A stretch of 64,000 nucleotides of DNA from SAR202 cluster bacterium. Lineage in GTDB: Bacteria > Chloroflexota > Dehalococcoidia > Lucifugimonadales > UBA2985. Position 1 is the first letter of the stretch. Every line of letters starts with the position of its first letter. The position numbers were made by a program, and so were the translations under genes. Under the pieces are notes generated by a model. That model was not told the origin of the DNA. It ran no database searches and saw only the letters and a list, made by a program, of their open reading frames with translations. The stretch is from NCBI GenBank assembly GCA_009391535.1, contig VFHP01000012.1, forward strand, positions 62,001-126,000. Reading direction: 5' to 3'. This document shows, one piece after another, positions 7,535 through 15,563 of the stretch.

Positions 7535-8920
7535 TTATCCTCTAGGGACCATTCTCCACTTAGTCCCTCCGGTAGCATCTTCTAGGTTAACACCAAGTGT
7601 TTGCAGTTGATCTCTGATGGAATCCCCTAGTGCCCATTGCTTTTCATCTCTAAGTTGGCTTCTAATCTGCACAAGTAGATCTATGAATGGTGCAGCATCA
7701 CCCGTAGATGAAGTCAAATCTTCTTCCAGAGACAATCCGAGGACTGATGCTAATTCCTTTAAAACTGACTGGGCTGTAGAAACAGAAATCCCTTTTTCCT
7801 TGGAACGATTGATGTCTCTCGCTAAATCAAATAGAGAAGCCAGTGCTTGCGGTGTATTTAAATCATCATCCATGGCTGTAATGAATCTGCTTTTATGGTC
7901 ATCGGCAGATAGTACTTCTTCTACATTGCTAGTACTTGCCTCATCTCGCAAGGAGTTAATCAATCTTTGACGAGAACGCTCCGCGGAATCTAGCCCGTCA
8001 TCACTGTAAGTCAGAGGGCTACGATAGTGGGACGACAAGAAATATATTCTTAGTGCTTCAGGGTTCCGAGATTCTATTGCATCCCTACAACTAACGAAAT
8101 TACCCGTATGACGAGTCATTTTTTCTGTGTCATCTTCAGATAGCCTCAATAAACCATTATGTATCCAAAAGTTTACGAATGGAGAATCTCCAGTATATGA
8201 CTCGGATTGAGCGATTTCATTCTCGTGATGGGGAAATATTACGTCCTGTCCGCCTCCATGGATATCTATTTGTGAACCTAAAAGGCTCACGGACATCGCC
8301 GTGCATTCTATATGCCATCCAGGACGTCCCAGTCCCCAAGGTGAATCCCATGAAGGTTCATCCAATTTAGACTTTTTCCACAATGAAAAGTCCATCGGGT
8401 CTTCTTTCCTTAAGTCAACTTCAATTCTTGTTCCGGCCTGCATTTCTTCTATAGGTCTCTTTGACAATCTACCGTAAGTTTGAAAATGCCTGACTCTAAA
8501 ATATACATCTCCTTCAATCTCGTAAGCATGGCCTTTGGCAATCAAATCCTCAACTATTTTTATCATTTCTCCGATGTAGTGGGTTGCTCTAGGATATTCA
8601 TGAGCCCTTTGAACTCCCAAAGCATTCATTTCTTCCATAAATCTCTGTATATATGTATTGGATAATTCCCCCAAACTTAGGCCTTCTGAGTTCGAAACCT
8701 CTATGATTCTATCCTCTATATCGGTAAAGTTCTGAACTTGATAAACCTGGTATCCAACATACTCCAGATAACGTCTAAGAACATCAAAATAAATATATGA
8801 TAGAGCATGACCTACGTGGCATGGTCCATATAAATTTGGTCCACAAACGTACATTTTTACAATGTCGCTGTTTGGGGTAAATTCGCGTTTTTCAGTTGAA
8901 AGTGTGTCGTAAAGTTTCAT
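7535..8920 (-). CDS. cysS: Cysteinyl-tRNA synthetase
   Basis: CysRS charges tRNA(Cys) with cysteine. The class I HIGH motif reads HVGH (residues 35-38). Zinc ligands C26, C206 (in WHIECTAMS), H231 and E235 (FPHHENE) are in place. The second signature, normally KMSKS, reads KMTRH at residues 267-271, followed by the normal TGNF. The length of 461 residues is standard. It overlaps ispF by four bases and sits between the MEP pathway genes and the oxidase, the common ispD-ispF-cysS order. Confidence 0.95.
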   Translation of the reverse strand: MKLYDTLSTEKREFTPNSDIVKMYVCGPNLYGPCHVGHALSYIYFDVLRRYLEYVGYQVYQVQNFTDIEDRIIEVSNSEGLSLGELSNTYIQRFMEEMNALGVQRAHEYPRATHYIGEMIKIVEDLIAKGHAYEIEGDVYFRVRHFQTYGRLSKRPIEEMQAGTRIEVDLRKEDPMDFSLWKKSKLDEPSWDSPWGLGRPGWHIECTAMSVSLLGSQIDIHGGGQDVIFPHHENEIAQSESYTGDSPFVNFWIHNGLLRLSEDDTEKMTRHTGNFVSCRDAIESRNPEALRIYFLSSHYRSPLTYSDDGLDSAERSRQRLINSLRDEASTSNVEEVLSADDHKSRFITAMDDDLNTPQALASLFDLARDINRSKEKGISVSTAQSVLKELASVLGLSLEEDLTSSTGDAAPFIDLLVQIRSQLRDEKQWALGDSIRDQLQTLGVNLEDATGGTKWRMVPRG

Positions 8921-9399
8921 AGTTTATTCTCTATCATTGTTATAGCGAAAGCGGATATGCCCCTGCCGTCTCCTTCAAAACCCATACCATCCGTAGTAGT
9001 CGCCTTTATGTTAATTAAGGATTCATCAATTTTTAATGCACCAGATATTACTTCGCTCATAGAACGAGATAAAGTGGCTATTTTTGGCCGCTCGGCAATT
9101 ATTGTAGCATCAAGATTACTCACTTGCCAGCCAGACTGTCCTATTAGTTCAGTCGTATAAGATAAAAACTCTAAGCTAGAACTTCCCTTGTACTTGGGAT
9201 CACCAGGAGGGAAATGCTTCCCTATATCTCCTAAGCCCGCCGCCCCTAATATTGAATCCACAATGGCATGAATCAATACATCGCCATCACTATGTCCTGC
9301 AAGTCCAAATTCAAAGTCTATCTTCACCCCACCTAGCCACAAAGGTATCCCACTTTCGAACCTGTGAGCATCATATCCAATACCAACCTTCAAAGACAC
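8917..9399 (-). CDS. ispF: 2-C-methyl-D-erythritol 2,4-cyclodiphosphate synthase
   Basis: IspF catalyses the fifth MEP-pathway step, cyclising CDP-methylerythritol 2-phosphate with loss of CMP. The metal-binding GYDAHRF (D10, H12), the AGHSDGDVLIHA motif and the GxGDIGKHFPP motif are intact. At 160 residues it has the usual length. It starts 27 bases after ispD and ends overlapping cysS. Confidence 0.96.
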   Translation of the reverse strand: MSLKVGIGYDAHRFESGIPLWLGGVKIDFEFGLAGHSDGDVLIHAIVDSILGAAGLGDIGKHFPPGDPKYKGSSSLEFLSYTTELIGQSGWQVSNLDATIIAERPKIATLSRSMSEVISGALKIDESLINIKATTTDGMGFEGDGRGISAFAITMIENKL

Positions 9400-9426
9400 A
9401 TTGCCTCCTAAATGAACAAGTTAACA

Positions 9427-10125
9427 TTACAATCCAAGTCGATTTCTAATGATCAACTCAGCCAGATCTATATCGAACGGTGTAGTTATTTTTATATTGC
9501 TCTCATCACCAGCAAATGACACAACCTCACATCCAATATCCTCTACCAGTTTTGAGTCGTCTGTAGTGGAAGATGATCTTAGCGTTATTGCCTTTTTTAT
9601 TATCTCAAACCGGAATATTTGTGGGGTTTGTGCCAAAACCAACGTGTCTCTGGGAACCGTATTTCTCACGCGATCCTGCTCCATCTTCTTCACGGTATCC
9701 CTAATCGGGATAACTGGTATAGCAGCCCCCGTTGATTCTGCAGCAAATAAACCGTTTTCTATTATGTCAACTGTTACGCAAGGTCTGGCACCATCATGAA
9801 TCATTACAAAGTCACACTGACTTAAACTGTTAATTCCTGATAAAACTGAGTCAGTTCTAGTATCACCACCAACACACACTCCACTTACTTTGCTCCAATT
9901 TCCAGAATCAACCAATTTACGTCCCTGTTCCAAATTCCTTTGTGACAATACCAACACTATTTCGTCTACAACAGGACAACTCTCGAAAATATCTAGACTA
10001 TAACTTATAACCGGTTTGCCCAATAACTCCATGAATGTCTTATCCAGCGGCAGATATGTGTTGTCTGCCGCAATTCGCATTCGCCGGCTAGAGCCAGCTG
10101 CTAGTATAACAACTCCTACGCTCAA
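9427..10125 (-). CDS. ispD: 2-C-methyl-D-erythritol 4-phosphate cytidylyltransferase
   Basis: IspD joins CTP to methylerythritol 4-phosphate. The CTP-binding loop VILAAGSSRRM is at residues 6-16, HDGARPCV appears mid-protein, and RDTLVLAQTPQIF is typical of the family. The length is 232 residues. It leads the minus-strand unit ispD-ispF-cysS-oxidase. Together with the polyprenyl synthase at 59 kb it supports isoprenoid supply for quinones and carriers. Confidence 0.95.
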   Translation of the reverse strand: MSVGVVILAAGSSRRMRIAADNTYLPLDKTFMELLGKPVISYSLDIFESCPVVDEIVLVLSQRNLEQGRKLVDSGNWSKVSGVCVGGDTRTDSVLSGINSLSQCDFVMIHDGARPCVTVDIIENGLFAAESTGAAIPVIPIRDTVKKMEQDRVRNTVPRDTLVLAQTPQIFRFEIIKKAITLRSSSTTDDSKLVEDIGCEVVSFAGDESNIKITTPFDIDLAELIIRNRLGL

Positions 10126-10242
10126 ATAATTAATTTCTTTTCAGTGTAGATTTGTTTCAACCTAATAAATTAGTAGAAACATTCCAGATGACTCTAGAAT
10201 GATTTGATTATATCAAAAGAACAACAATTAGTGTTCTACCTA

Positions 10243-10271
10243 TTGACCACCATAGGTTGTCTCACTATTAT
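10243..10271 (+). promoter_or_regulatory. Promoter for tRNA-Pro
   Basis: TTGACC (10243-10248) and TATTAT (10266-10271) are 17 bases apart. The -10 box ends eight bases before the first base of the mature tRNA, so the primary transcript has almost no leader. Confidence 0.65.
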
Positions 10272-10279
10272 GGTGTTTT

Positions 10280-10354
10280 CGGGGCGTGGCGCAGGGGGAG
10301 CGCGCCTGTTTTGGGAACAGGAGGTCGAAGGTTCAAATCCTTTCGCCCCGACCA
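10280..10354 (+). tRNA. tRNA-Pro (anticodon TGG)
   Basis: A full cloverleaf can be drawn by eye. The acceptor CGGGGCG pairs with CGCCCCG, the D stem is GCGC/GCGC, and the anticodon stem CCTGT/ACAGG encloses the loop TTTGGGA (anticodon TGG). The T arm GAAGG-TTCAAAT-CCTTT has one G-T pair. The discriminator is A and the CCA end is encoded (10352-10354). It is a single-gene unit with its own promoter and terminator. Confidence 0.95.
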
Positions 10355-10376
10355 CTTAATCCAGTCACAAATATAG

Positions 10377-10406
10377 CCCTCTCAACTTAAAGAGAGGGTC
10401 TATTTT
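10377..10406 (+). terminator. Rho-independent terminator after tRNA-Pro
   Basis: CCCTCTC (10377-10383) pairs with GAGAGGG (10392-10398) around an eight-base loop, followed by TCTATTTTA on the plus strand. It begins 22 bases after the tRNA end. Confidence 0.8.
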
Positions 10407-10410
10407 ATGG

Positions 10411-11124
10411 CTAGTCCTGCAGAGGGTCTTTTGTTGTGAGTTTGGATCCTTCAACCCATACAGTTTTGTAAAACCCAGCATCGACTTTATACCACTTTAT
10501 ATCTATTGTGCCTTTATAAAGACAATCCGAAACTTCTGTTATCTCCAAGGACTGTCCTAATGACAAATTATGAAATATACGAGCATAGTTCGCACCTTCT
10601 CTGGTAGTGACCAAGCCTTCATCATAATATTGCACTCCCGCCCGAGGCATGTTCATGCGGACATATTCTGAAACCCCTGATGCATCGGGGTATTTAATAC
10701 TATTGGGTAGTTTTGCATTTACATCACAATTCGTGAGTTCATCCCAATAAGGCACAGGCGGCGGGAATGCAAATACTCTTTGACCTACAGAAAATTTTGC
10801 TATGGGATGTGGGGTTGGTGTAACTAATTTACCTATATTGGAACCGCTAGTGTGTCTTGCAGTAGTCAACTCCGATCTCGGTGGTGGTGCAGCTTTCATT
10901 TTACCTATGTTGCTACTGCCAGAGGGTCCAGATGAGCTGTTTCCTCCTGGTTGGCCAATAAGATCGTGATAGACTTCACCTGTGCACTGGATAAAGGCAA
11001 CAAACATCACTACACTTACAAGTGCTATTAAGGCTAACGCGGTGACAACTCCAGAGTAATCACTACTATGCTTGCTGCCTCCTGTACGATTGTATGGGTC
11101 TTGATTATTATTGTCATCAGCCAT
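10411..11124 (-). CDS. Membrane-anchored protein with SH3-like domain
   Basis: This 237-residue protein has a polar N-terminus, one membrane helix at about residues 25-46 and a Gly/Ser/Pro-rich linker, so most of it should lie outside the membrane. The C-terminal 70 residues (REGANYARIF, LGQSLEIT, IKWYKV, TVWVEGSKL) look like a bacterial SH3 domain, which often binds cell-wall or surface ligands. The linker contains SNIGK twice. Function is unknown; a cell-envelope role is inferred from topology and domain. Confidence 0.75.
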   Translation of the reverse strand: MADDNNNQDPYNRTGGSKHSSDYSGVVTALALIALVSVVMFVAFIQCTGEVYHDLIGQPGGNSSSGPSGSSNIGKMKAAPPPRSELTTARHTSGSNIGKLVTPTPHPIAKFSVGQRVFAFPPPVPYWDELTNCDVNAKLPNSIKYPDASGVSEYVRMNMPRAGVQYYDEGLVTTREGANYARIFHNLSLGQSLEITEVSDCLYKGTIDIKWYKVDAGFYKTVWVEGSKLTTKDPLQD

Positions 11125-11190
11125 GCAAATATTTCGTATGGTTCTGTTGAAATACCATATTCCTTATATAGTTGTAACCAATACCTCTTA

Positions 11191-11301
11191 CTATATTACT
11201 AAGTCTTTATTCAGGAAACCTCCAATGAGCATGAATAAAGCTGGACCGAATATGAAACCTCTGTCATATCTCGGGTGATCCCTGCTATATTTTTGCACCA
11301 T
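11191..11301 (-). CDS. Possible 36-residue membrane peptide
   Basis: An ATG at 11301, overlapping the last 17 bases of the amidohydrolase gene, opens a 36-codon frame. A charged head (MVQKYSRDHPRYDRG) is followed by one hydrophobic helix (FIFGPALFMLIGGFL) and a short tail. This head-helix-tail layout is what real small membrane proteins look like, but no clear ribosome-binding site is visible. It would rely on coupling to the amidohydrolase. Confidence 0.35.
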   Translation of the reverse strand: MVQKYSRDHPRYDRGFIFGPALFMLIGGFLNKDLVI

Positions 11302-12532
11302 CCAAAAAAACTGTATTAACGTTGAGTAAATCCCATATATTGCTAATAGGATCACCGTTTACTATAAGTATGTCGGCTTTTTTACCAACTTCAAGAGTTC
11401 CCACAGTATCGCCAAGACCTATACACTCCGCAGCTGCCCCAGTACCAGATATGATCGCATCTATGTTGGTCATACCCCACTCAGCATGACCAATTATCTC
11501 ATATTGGAAACCTCCCATAGGGTAATGCATCCAAGCCGAGTCAGATCCTGATACCATTTTCACACCTAGGTTTAACATTTTTTGAAAATGGTCTTTCTGT
11601 ATTGCTCTTGCCTCTTCAATCTGATTGATCTCATGTTTTTCGTCAATGGTTAGAGTGCGTCCCTGGCTTTCTTCAGACTCCAATTGAAGTTGCCTAGCCC
11701 AAGATTGAGCAACTGTGGCATCTACCCATGTTCCCGTGTCAGCAATTCTCTTGGCAATATCCTGGTCAAAAGAAGGAGATCCGCTAGTATCAAAAAATCT
11801 ACAATGGATTATTGTATCTATTCCTGCCTCTAAAGCATTCAATATACCATCGTTACCCACACAATGTGCCGCTGTCAATTTACCCAGTTTATGAGACTCC
11901 TCGACTATGACCTTTATCTCTTCCCGGTTGAATGATTGGCGAAACTGGACAGACGTTCTCGTACTACCACCAGTAGCTATTATTTTTATAAAATCTGCAC
12001 CCTCTTTAACCAGTTGCCTAACAGCATTCGTTACGCCTACCTTGCCATTAGCTTCGCCACCCATATACCAGGTATGCCCGCCAGTTATGGTTATAGGTCT
12101 TCCACATACAACCATCCTAGGCCCTGAAATTATACCCAATCGCACAGCATCTTTAATAAAAAACGCCGTTTTATGTTTTGATCCACAGTCTCTTATTGTG
12201 GTAACCCCAGACTTCAGGTGTTTTTCTATATTTTGTGCAGATTGAAGTAACAGAAGATCGGTCGGATATTGCTCGATTTCGTCTCCAGGCCTGCCATCAC
12301 CAAACCAATTTATATGAACATGTGTATCCACTAATCCTGGAAGAATTGTTGCATCAGGATAATTAAATTCCTCAATTATAGATTCTAAAGGCACCGGCAT
12401 TTCCTCTTCGGTGCCAACGAAATATATTTCAGATCCTCGGGTGATTACGACTGGATTTTCCAACACAACATTACTTTTACCATCCAACATACGGGCTGCT
12501 TTAATCAATTTGTATCCATTTTGCGTCTCCAT
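11285..12532 (-). CDS. Metal-dependent amidohydrolase
   Basis: The protein belongs to the amidohydrolase superfamily, close to imidazolonepropionase-like and prolidase-like members that hydrolyse cyclic or peptide amides. Metal ligands are visible: VDTHVH at about residues 68-73, a probable carboxylated Lys in DFIKIIATGG, AAHC and IHC histidines, and the Asp in GSDSAW. The ending GTLEVGKKADILIVNGDP is the typical composite beta-domain closure. An AGGAG lies ten bases before the ATG. There is no signal peptide. The true substrate cannot be told; neighbours do not form a pathway with it. Confidence 0.85.
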   Translation of the reverse strand: METQNGYKLIKAARMLDGKSNVVLENPVVITRGSEIYFVGTEEEMPVPLESIIEEFNYPDATILPGLVDTHVHINWFGDGRPGDEIEQYPTDLLLLQSAQNIEKHLKSGVTTIRDCGSKHKTAFFIKDAVRLGIISGPRMVVCGRPITITGGHTWYMGGEANGKVGVTNAVRQLVKEGADFIKIIATGGSTRTSVQFRQSFNREEIKVIVEESHKLGKLTAAHCVGNDGILNALEAGIDTIIHCRFFDTSGSPSFDQDIAKRIADTGTWVDATVAQSWARQLQLESEESQGRTLTIDEKHEINQIEEARAIQKDHFQKMLNLGVKMVSGSDSAWMHYPMGGFQYEIIGHAEWGMTNIDAIISGTGAAAECIGLGDTVGTLEVGKKADILIVNGDPISNIWDLLNVNTVFLDGAKI

Positions 12533-12565
12533 GCCGTATACACTCCTATACTAAATAGAATTTGA

Positions 12566-12670
12566 TCAAACCATATCACGCGTACACCAGGCCAAAGTCA
12601 TAACTATAAAAACTGTTATAACCAGTAGTTTTGACATCAGAACCAGTAGATTAACTATAAAGCTACCCAT
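12566..12670 (-). CDS. Possible 34-residue hydrophobic peptide
   Basis: The frame runs from the ATG at 12670 to a TGA at 12566, 34 bases before the amidohydrolase start on the same strand. Almost the whole peptide is one hydrophobic helix (MGSFIVNLLVLMSKLLVITV and on), ending in a charged CTRD motif. The ribosome site is poor, with AGG too close to the ATG. Chance cannot be excluded in AT-rich DNA. Confidence 0.25.
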   Translation of the reverse strand: MGSFIVNLLVLMSKLLVITVFIVMTLAWCTRDMV

Positions 12671-12867
12671 TTCCTAATACACTTTCTCTATTGAATACAA
12701 TACAAAACCAACAAAAATACATCCCAAGTATATCATTACTAAATCGTGCACTATTTCAAACAGGATATGTTAAGTTTTTGATTTTTGTGAAAACTCCATA
12801 CCACCTACCTGCTAATGTACAATATCAATGAAATCGCACTATTTATGCAATTTGGTAATTTAATATT
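12671..12867. other. Intergenic, AT-rich, no clear element
   Basis: With the doubtful peptide at 12566-12670, this makes a 335-base stretch between two genes transcribed apart. It must hold promoters for the amidohydrolase and the EamA transporter, but I could not pick convincing -35/-10 pairs, RNA folds or repeats in it. Confidence 0.5.
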
Positions 12868-13722
12868 ATGAAAACATACGCTGTTTTAACGATCGGTGTA
12901 ATTTGTATATCAACAGCAGCAGTCATCATACGATTGATAGAGGCTCCTGCAACGGCTATAGCTTTCTATAGATTAGCAATAGCGAGTATATTCATACTGC
13001 CTTTATCATCCTTTTTGAAAAACACTAGTGGATTAAACCAGATTGGCTTGCAAGACACTTTGATGTGTCTGGCGGCATCGGTGGCAATTTCTATCCATTT
13101 CGTCGCTTGGATAGCATCACTCGAATATACATCAGTAGCAAGCTCTGTGATATTAGTTACAACAAGTCCATTAATAGTAGCGTTTTTATCCAAACTGTTT
13201 TTCCAAGAACACCTGCATAAAAACGTTTATGTGGGCATCGCACTTGGTTTGATAGGAGCCGTTGTACTGACAGGAGGCGATGCCCGCCTGGAAGGACGAG
13301 AATTATGGGGAGATTTATTAGCGTTTATAGGTGCATTGTCCTTCGCGTTCTACCTCATACTAGGGAAAAGAGTCAGAACTCGGTTGAATAATTTAGACTA
13401 CACAAGTTTTGTGTTCTTGTCTGCTTCTGTAATGCTTTTTGTGATATCTGTAATAGCCAACCAACCTTTGTGGAACTTTGACAGTAAATCAATTATATTC
13501 ATCGTCACGTTAGCAATAATTCCTCAATTGATAGGTCATTCTTCCATAACATGGGCCTTAGGGAGTGTTAGGGCAACCTTGGTTTCCGTTGCGATAATGG
13601 CTGAACCAGTCGGGGCTATACTGTTGGCTTGGTTAATTCTAAACGAACACCCGTCACTAGCCAACTTAATAGGAGGTCTCATAATATTATCTGGAATATT
13701 TATAGCGTACAAAAAATCATGA
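12868..13722 (+). CDS. EamA/DMT family transporter
   Basis: This 284-residue membrane protein has ten predicted hydrophobic helices in two homologous EamA halves (about residues 1-130 and 145-284). That is the drug/metabolite transporter layout typical of amino-acid or metabolite exporters such as RhaT and YdcZ relatives. The family signature AxxFYRL (ATAIAFYRL, about residue 30) is present in the first half and a P-G pattern (EPVGAILLAW) near the end. Substrate is unknown. It stands alone with about 230 bases of non-coding DNA on its 3' side. Confidence 0.85.
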   Translation: MKTYAVLTIGVICISTAAVIIRLIEAPATAIAFYRLAIASIFILPLSSFLKNTSGLNQIGLQDTLMCLAASVAISIHFVAWIASLEYTSVASSVILVTTSPLIVAFLSKLFFQEHLHKNVYVGIALGLIGAVVLTGGDARLEGRELWGDLLAFIGALSFAFYLILGKRVRTRLNNLDYTSFVFLSASVMLFVISVIANQPLWNFDSKSIIFIVTLAIIPQLIGHSSITWALGSVRATLVSVAIMAEPVGAILLAWLILNEHPSLANLIGGLIILSGIFIAYKKS

Positions 13723-13809
13723 GTTGTAATCATAAGTTATGTAGTATAACCTTCCGATCAGCCGAACTAACGGATTATTTAATCAATGTTAAATAAGACT
13801 GCCATTATA

Positions 13810-13829
13810 GCTTGTATTGTGTTACAAGC
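13810..13829. repeat. Perfect 7-bp inverted repeat
   Basis: GCTTGTA (13810-13816) and TACAAGC (13823-13829) flank TTGTGT. There is no T run after it, so it is more like an operator or a short RNA hairpin than a terminator. It lies 125 bases upstream of the small gene at 13954. Confidence 0.3.
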
Positions 13830-13953
13830 CTGGAATGGTATATCCTTATATCATATCGAGAATATTCACATCCAGATTTAATATACACCCAGCGAATCTG
13901 TTTATGTGGCTGATAGCTAGATGAAGAGAGAATAGTATATTGGAGGATAAGTT

Positions 13954-14109
13954 ATGTTAGCAAAGATAATGGGCTACGGACACTTGGCAGAGAATCCACC
14001 CCCTGTAGGGCTAATAGTACTTGGTATAGTTTCACTAGTTGTTCTTTATTTTGTATACAGATGGTACAAAGGGAAGAATCAACCTCCGACCCGTCCTTTG
14101 GATAGGTAG
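13954..14109 (+). CDS. 51-residue single-helix membrane protein
   Basis: The gene is too short for most gene finders. A strong TGGAGG lies eight bases before the ATG. The 51 residues comprise a short N-terminus with a PPP motif, one membrane helix (about residues 18-36) and a basic Pro-containing tail ending PPTRPLDR. A terminator follows 46 bases after the stop, so this is a monocistronic unit. I do not recognise it. Confidence 0.65.
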   Translation: MLAKIMGYGHLAENPPPVGLIVLGIVSLVVLYFVYRWYKGKNQPPTRPLDR

Positions 14110-14154
14110 TTAGTAGTATCGAAAATAAACTTTAACCAAGGTCATTTTAATCTT

Positions 14155-14190
14155 AAAAGGGAAGTTCTCTCGAAGGAGGTCTTCCCTTTT
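14155..14190. terminator. Rho-independent terminator, works in both directions
   Basis: AAAAGGGAAG (14155-14164) pairs over ten bases with CTTCCCTTTT (14181-14190). The A and T ends give a U-rich end on either strand. It closes the small gene at 13954-14109. Confidence 0.75.
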
Positions 14191-14272
14191 ATTAAATAAG
14201 CCACAAAATATAAGATACAACTTCACAGTTCCCCTAAATTCCACAAGTAGCATTTGTAATCGGAAAGACAGA

Positions 14273-14446
14273 ATGGATAAACCATCCCGATCAAACACAA
14301 AAAGCACAGGAATTAGCATAGATTGGGGCAGAACATCTCAAGACTATGCCAGCTATAGATATGGTCAACCAAATTCCTTTTATGAAAAACTCTCTGTTTT
14401 GGGCATAGGACAACAAAACCAAAAAATATTAGATATCAGTTACTTA
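14273..14446 (+). pseudogene. N-terminal remnant of a SAM-dependent methyltransferase
   Basis: A well-placed GGAAAG precedes the ATG. The first 55 residues match the start of a class I methyltransferase: IDWGRTSQDYASYRYGQPN, then SFYEKLSVLGIG, then the beta-1 strand QKILDI. The glycine-rich SAM motif (GTGTG) should follow but is missing. The frame instead runs out through the 3' end of the convergent peroxiredoxin gene and stops at 14476. The remaining 200 or so residues appear to have been deleted, with the breakpoint at about 14435-14446. Confidence 0.65.
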
Positions 14447-15082
14447 CTAAATATTGGGCTGAGGTGTAGTTCTTAAATATGGTTTAACGACCTTGTGCCC
14501 CTTGGGAAATTTTGAAGGTATATCTTCAGTTTTGATAGCAGGCAAAACTACACAATCATCCCCTTGCTGCCAATCAGCAGGAGTCGCGACTTGATGGTTA
14601 GCGGTGAGCTGCAATGAATCCAATACGCGTATAACTTCTTGGAAATTACGTCCTGTAGATGGAGGGTACGTGAGGCTTAGTTTGACTTTTTTGTCAGGTC
14701 CAATGATAAACAGAGTTCTAACTGTACTGTTATTATCAGCATTAGGATGAATCATATCGTATAAACTAGCCACTTTCCTATCAGCATCAGCTATCAAAGG
14801 AAAGTTGACCTCCGTATTCTGTGTTTCGTTTATATCTCCTATCCATCCATTATGGGAATCTACTGGATCTACACTAATTGCTATTGGTTTAGTATTTCTA
14901 GCTTTAAACTGATCTCCCAGCGATGCCACTTTACCCAATTCTGTAGTACAAACTGGAGTATAATCCCCCGGGTGAGACATCAACAATCCCCAAGAGTCTC
15001 CAAGCCACTCATGAAAATCAATCTCACCCTCAGTCGTCACCGCTGTGAAGTTTGGAGCCTCATCCCCTAATCTTATTGCCAT
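14447..15082 (-). CDS. 1-Cys peroxiredoxin (Prx6 family)
   Basis: Peroxiredoxins reduce hydrogen peroxide and alkyl hydroperoxides. The active site HPGDYTPVCTTELG places the peroxidatic Cys at residue 45. The length (211) and the long C-terminal 1-cysPrx_C domain mark the Prx6 branch, and no typical resolving Cys is seen. A near-perfect AAGGAGGT precedes the ATG. It acts in the cytoplasm with an unknown reductant. Its 3' end abuts the methyltransferase remnant. Confidence 0.93.
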   Translation of the reverse strand: MAIRLGDEAPNFTAVTTEGEIDFHEWLGDSWGLLMSHPGDYTPVCTTELGKVASLGDQFKARNTKPIAISVDPVDSHNGWIGDINETQNTEVNFPLIADADRKVASLYDMIHPNADNNSTVRTLFIIGPDKKVKLSLTYPPSTGRNFQEVIRVLDSLQLTANHQVATPADWQQGDDCVVLPAIKTEDIPSKFPKGHKVVKPYLRTTPQPNI

Positions 15083-15206
15083 AACTACCTCCTTAACTAT
15101 TTCATCATCAAATCCATCATATTATTGTATAATGTATCATACTACAAATATCTAAACTGCTACAGCATCTTCAAGTATGATAGTCGAAAAGGATATCGAT
15201 ATCTAA

Positions 15207-15246
15207 TATGTGTATTGTTTGTTCTTCCAATAATGTTATACACATA
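15207..15246. repeat. 8-bp inverted repeat over a start codon
   Basis: TATGTGTA (15207-15214) is perfectly complementary to TACACATA (15239-15246). The ATG of the Cys-rich gene is inside the left arm. Just upstream is a 12-base perfect palindrome, GATATCGATATC (15192-15203). Either could be a protein-binding site or an RNA fold affecting the start. Confidence 0.3.
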
Positions 15247-15315
15247 CACTGCAAAATAAGGTGTATGAATTGCGGATTCACTAGAGATTGCAGTGATCCT
15301 TGTGTGCCCATATAA
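15208..15315 (+). CDS. 35-residue Cys-rich, probably zinc-binding protein
   Basis: This short frame packs eight Cys and two His into 35 residues: CIVC near the start, HIHC, then the run CKIRCMNCGFTRDCSDPC. Paired CxxC motifs and the CxxCGFTRDCSDP pattern resemble tiny zinc-ribbon proteins found in several phyla. I recall the pattern but cannot verify it here. No good ribosome site is seen; an AGGAT lies 13 bases upstream. The start codon sits in one arm of an inverted repeat. Confidence 0.55.
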   Translation: MCIVCSSNNVIHIHCKIRCMNCGFTRDCSDPCVPI

Positions 15316-15345
15316 ATAATCTTCGAAATTTGTTAGAATCCTGAA

Positions 15346-15528
15346 ATGGATTTAGCACTTCAAATAAGCATTGGGTTAGTTGCAGGTATTCTTGGAAGTT
15401 TCGCCATATGGTTCTGCCCACCCCCAATAGCAAATGCTGTTCAAAAAATACTTGTCGTACTTTCTACTCCATTTATACTGCTGTCAAATCCTTTCCTAAG
15501 GTGGCTAGGCATAGTAGACAAAGACTAA
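15346..15528 (+). CDS. 60-residue small membrane protein
   Basis: I do not recognise this protein. It has two hydrophobic segments (about residues 3-24 and 33-50) separated by CPPP, and it ends in LRWLGIVDKD. No convincing ribosome-binding site precedes the ATG, but the hydrophobic pattern and ordered ends look like a real protein. It starts 30 bases after the Cys-rich gene and may be cotranscribed with it. Confidence 0.5.
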   Translation: MDLALQISIGLVAGILGSFAIWFCPPPIANAVQKILVVLSTPFILLSNPFLRWLGIVDKD

Positions 15529-15563
15529 ATCTTTTTTGAACACTGTAAGTTAATACATATTGT

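Noticed and set aside
7531..7578. ATG start of the FAD oxidase at 7578 inside cysS
   Set aside because: It would overlap cysS by 44 bases and lacks a ribosome site, while TTG 7530 has AGAGG at good spacing.
13786..13881. A 31-codon frame upstream of the small gene at 13954
   Set aside because: No ribosome site and it contains the inverted repeat; probably chance in AT-rich DNA.
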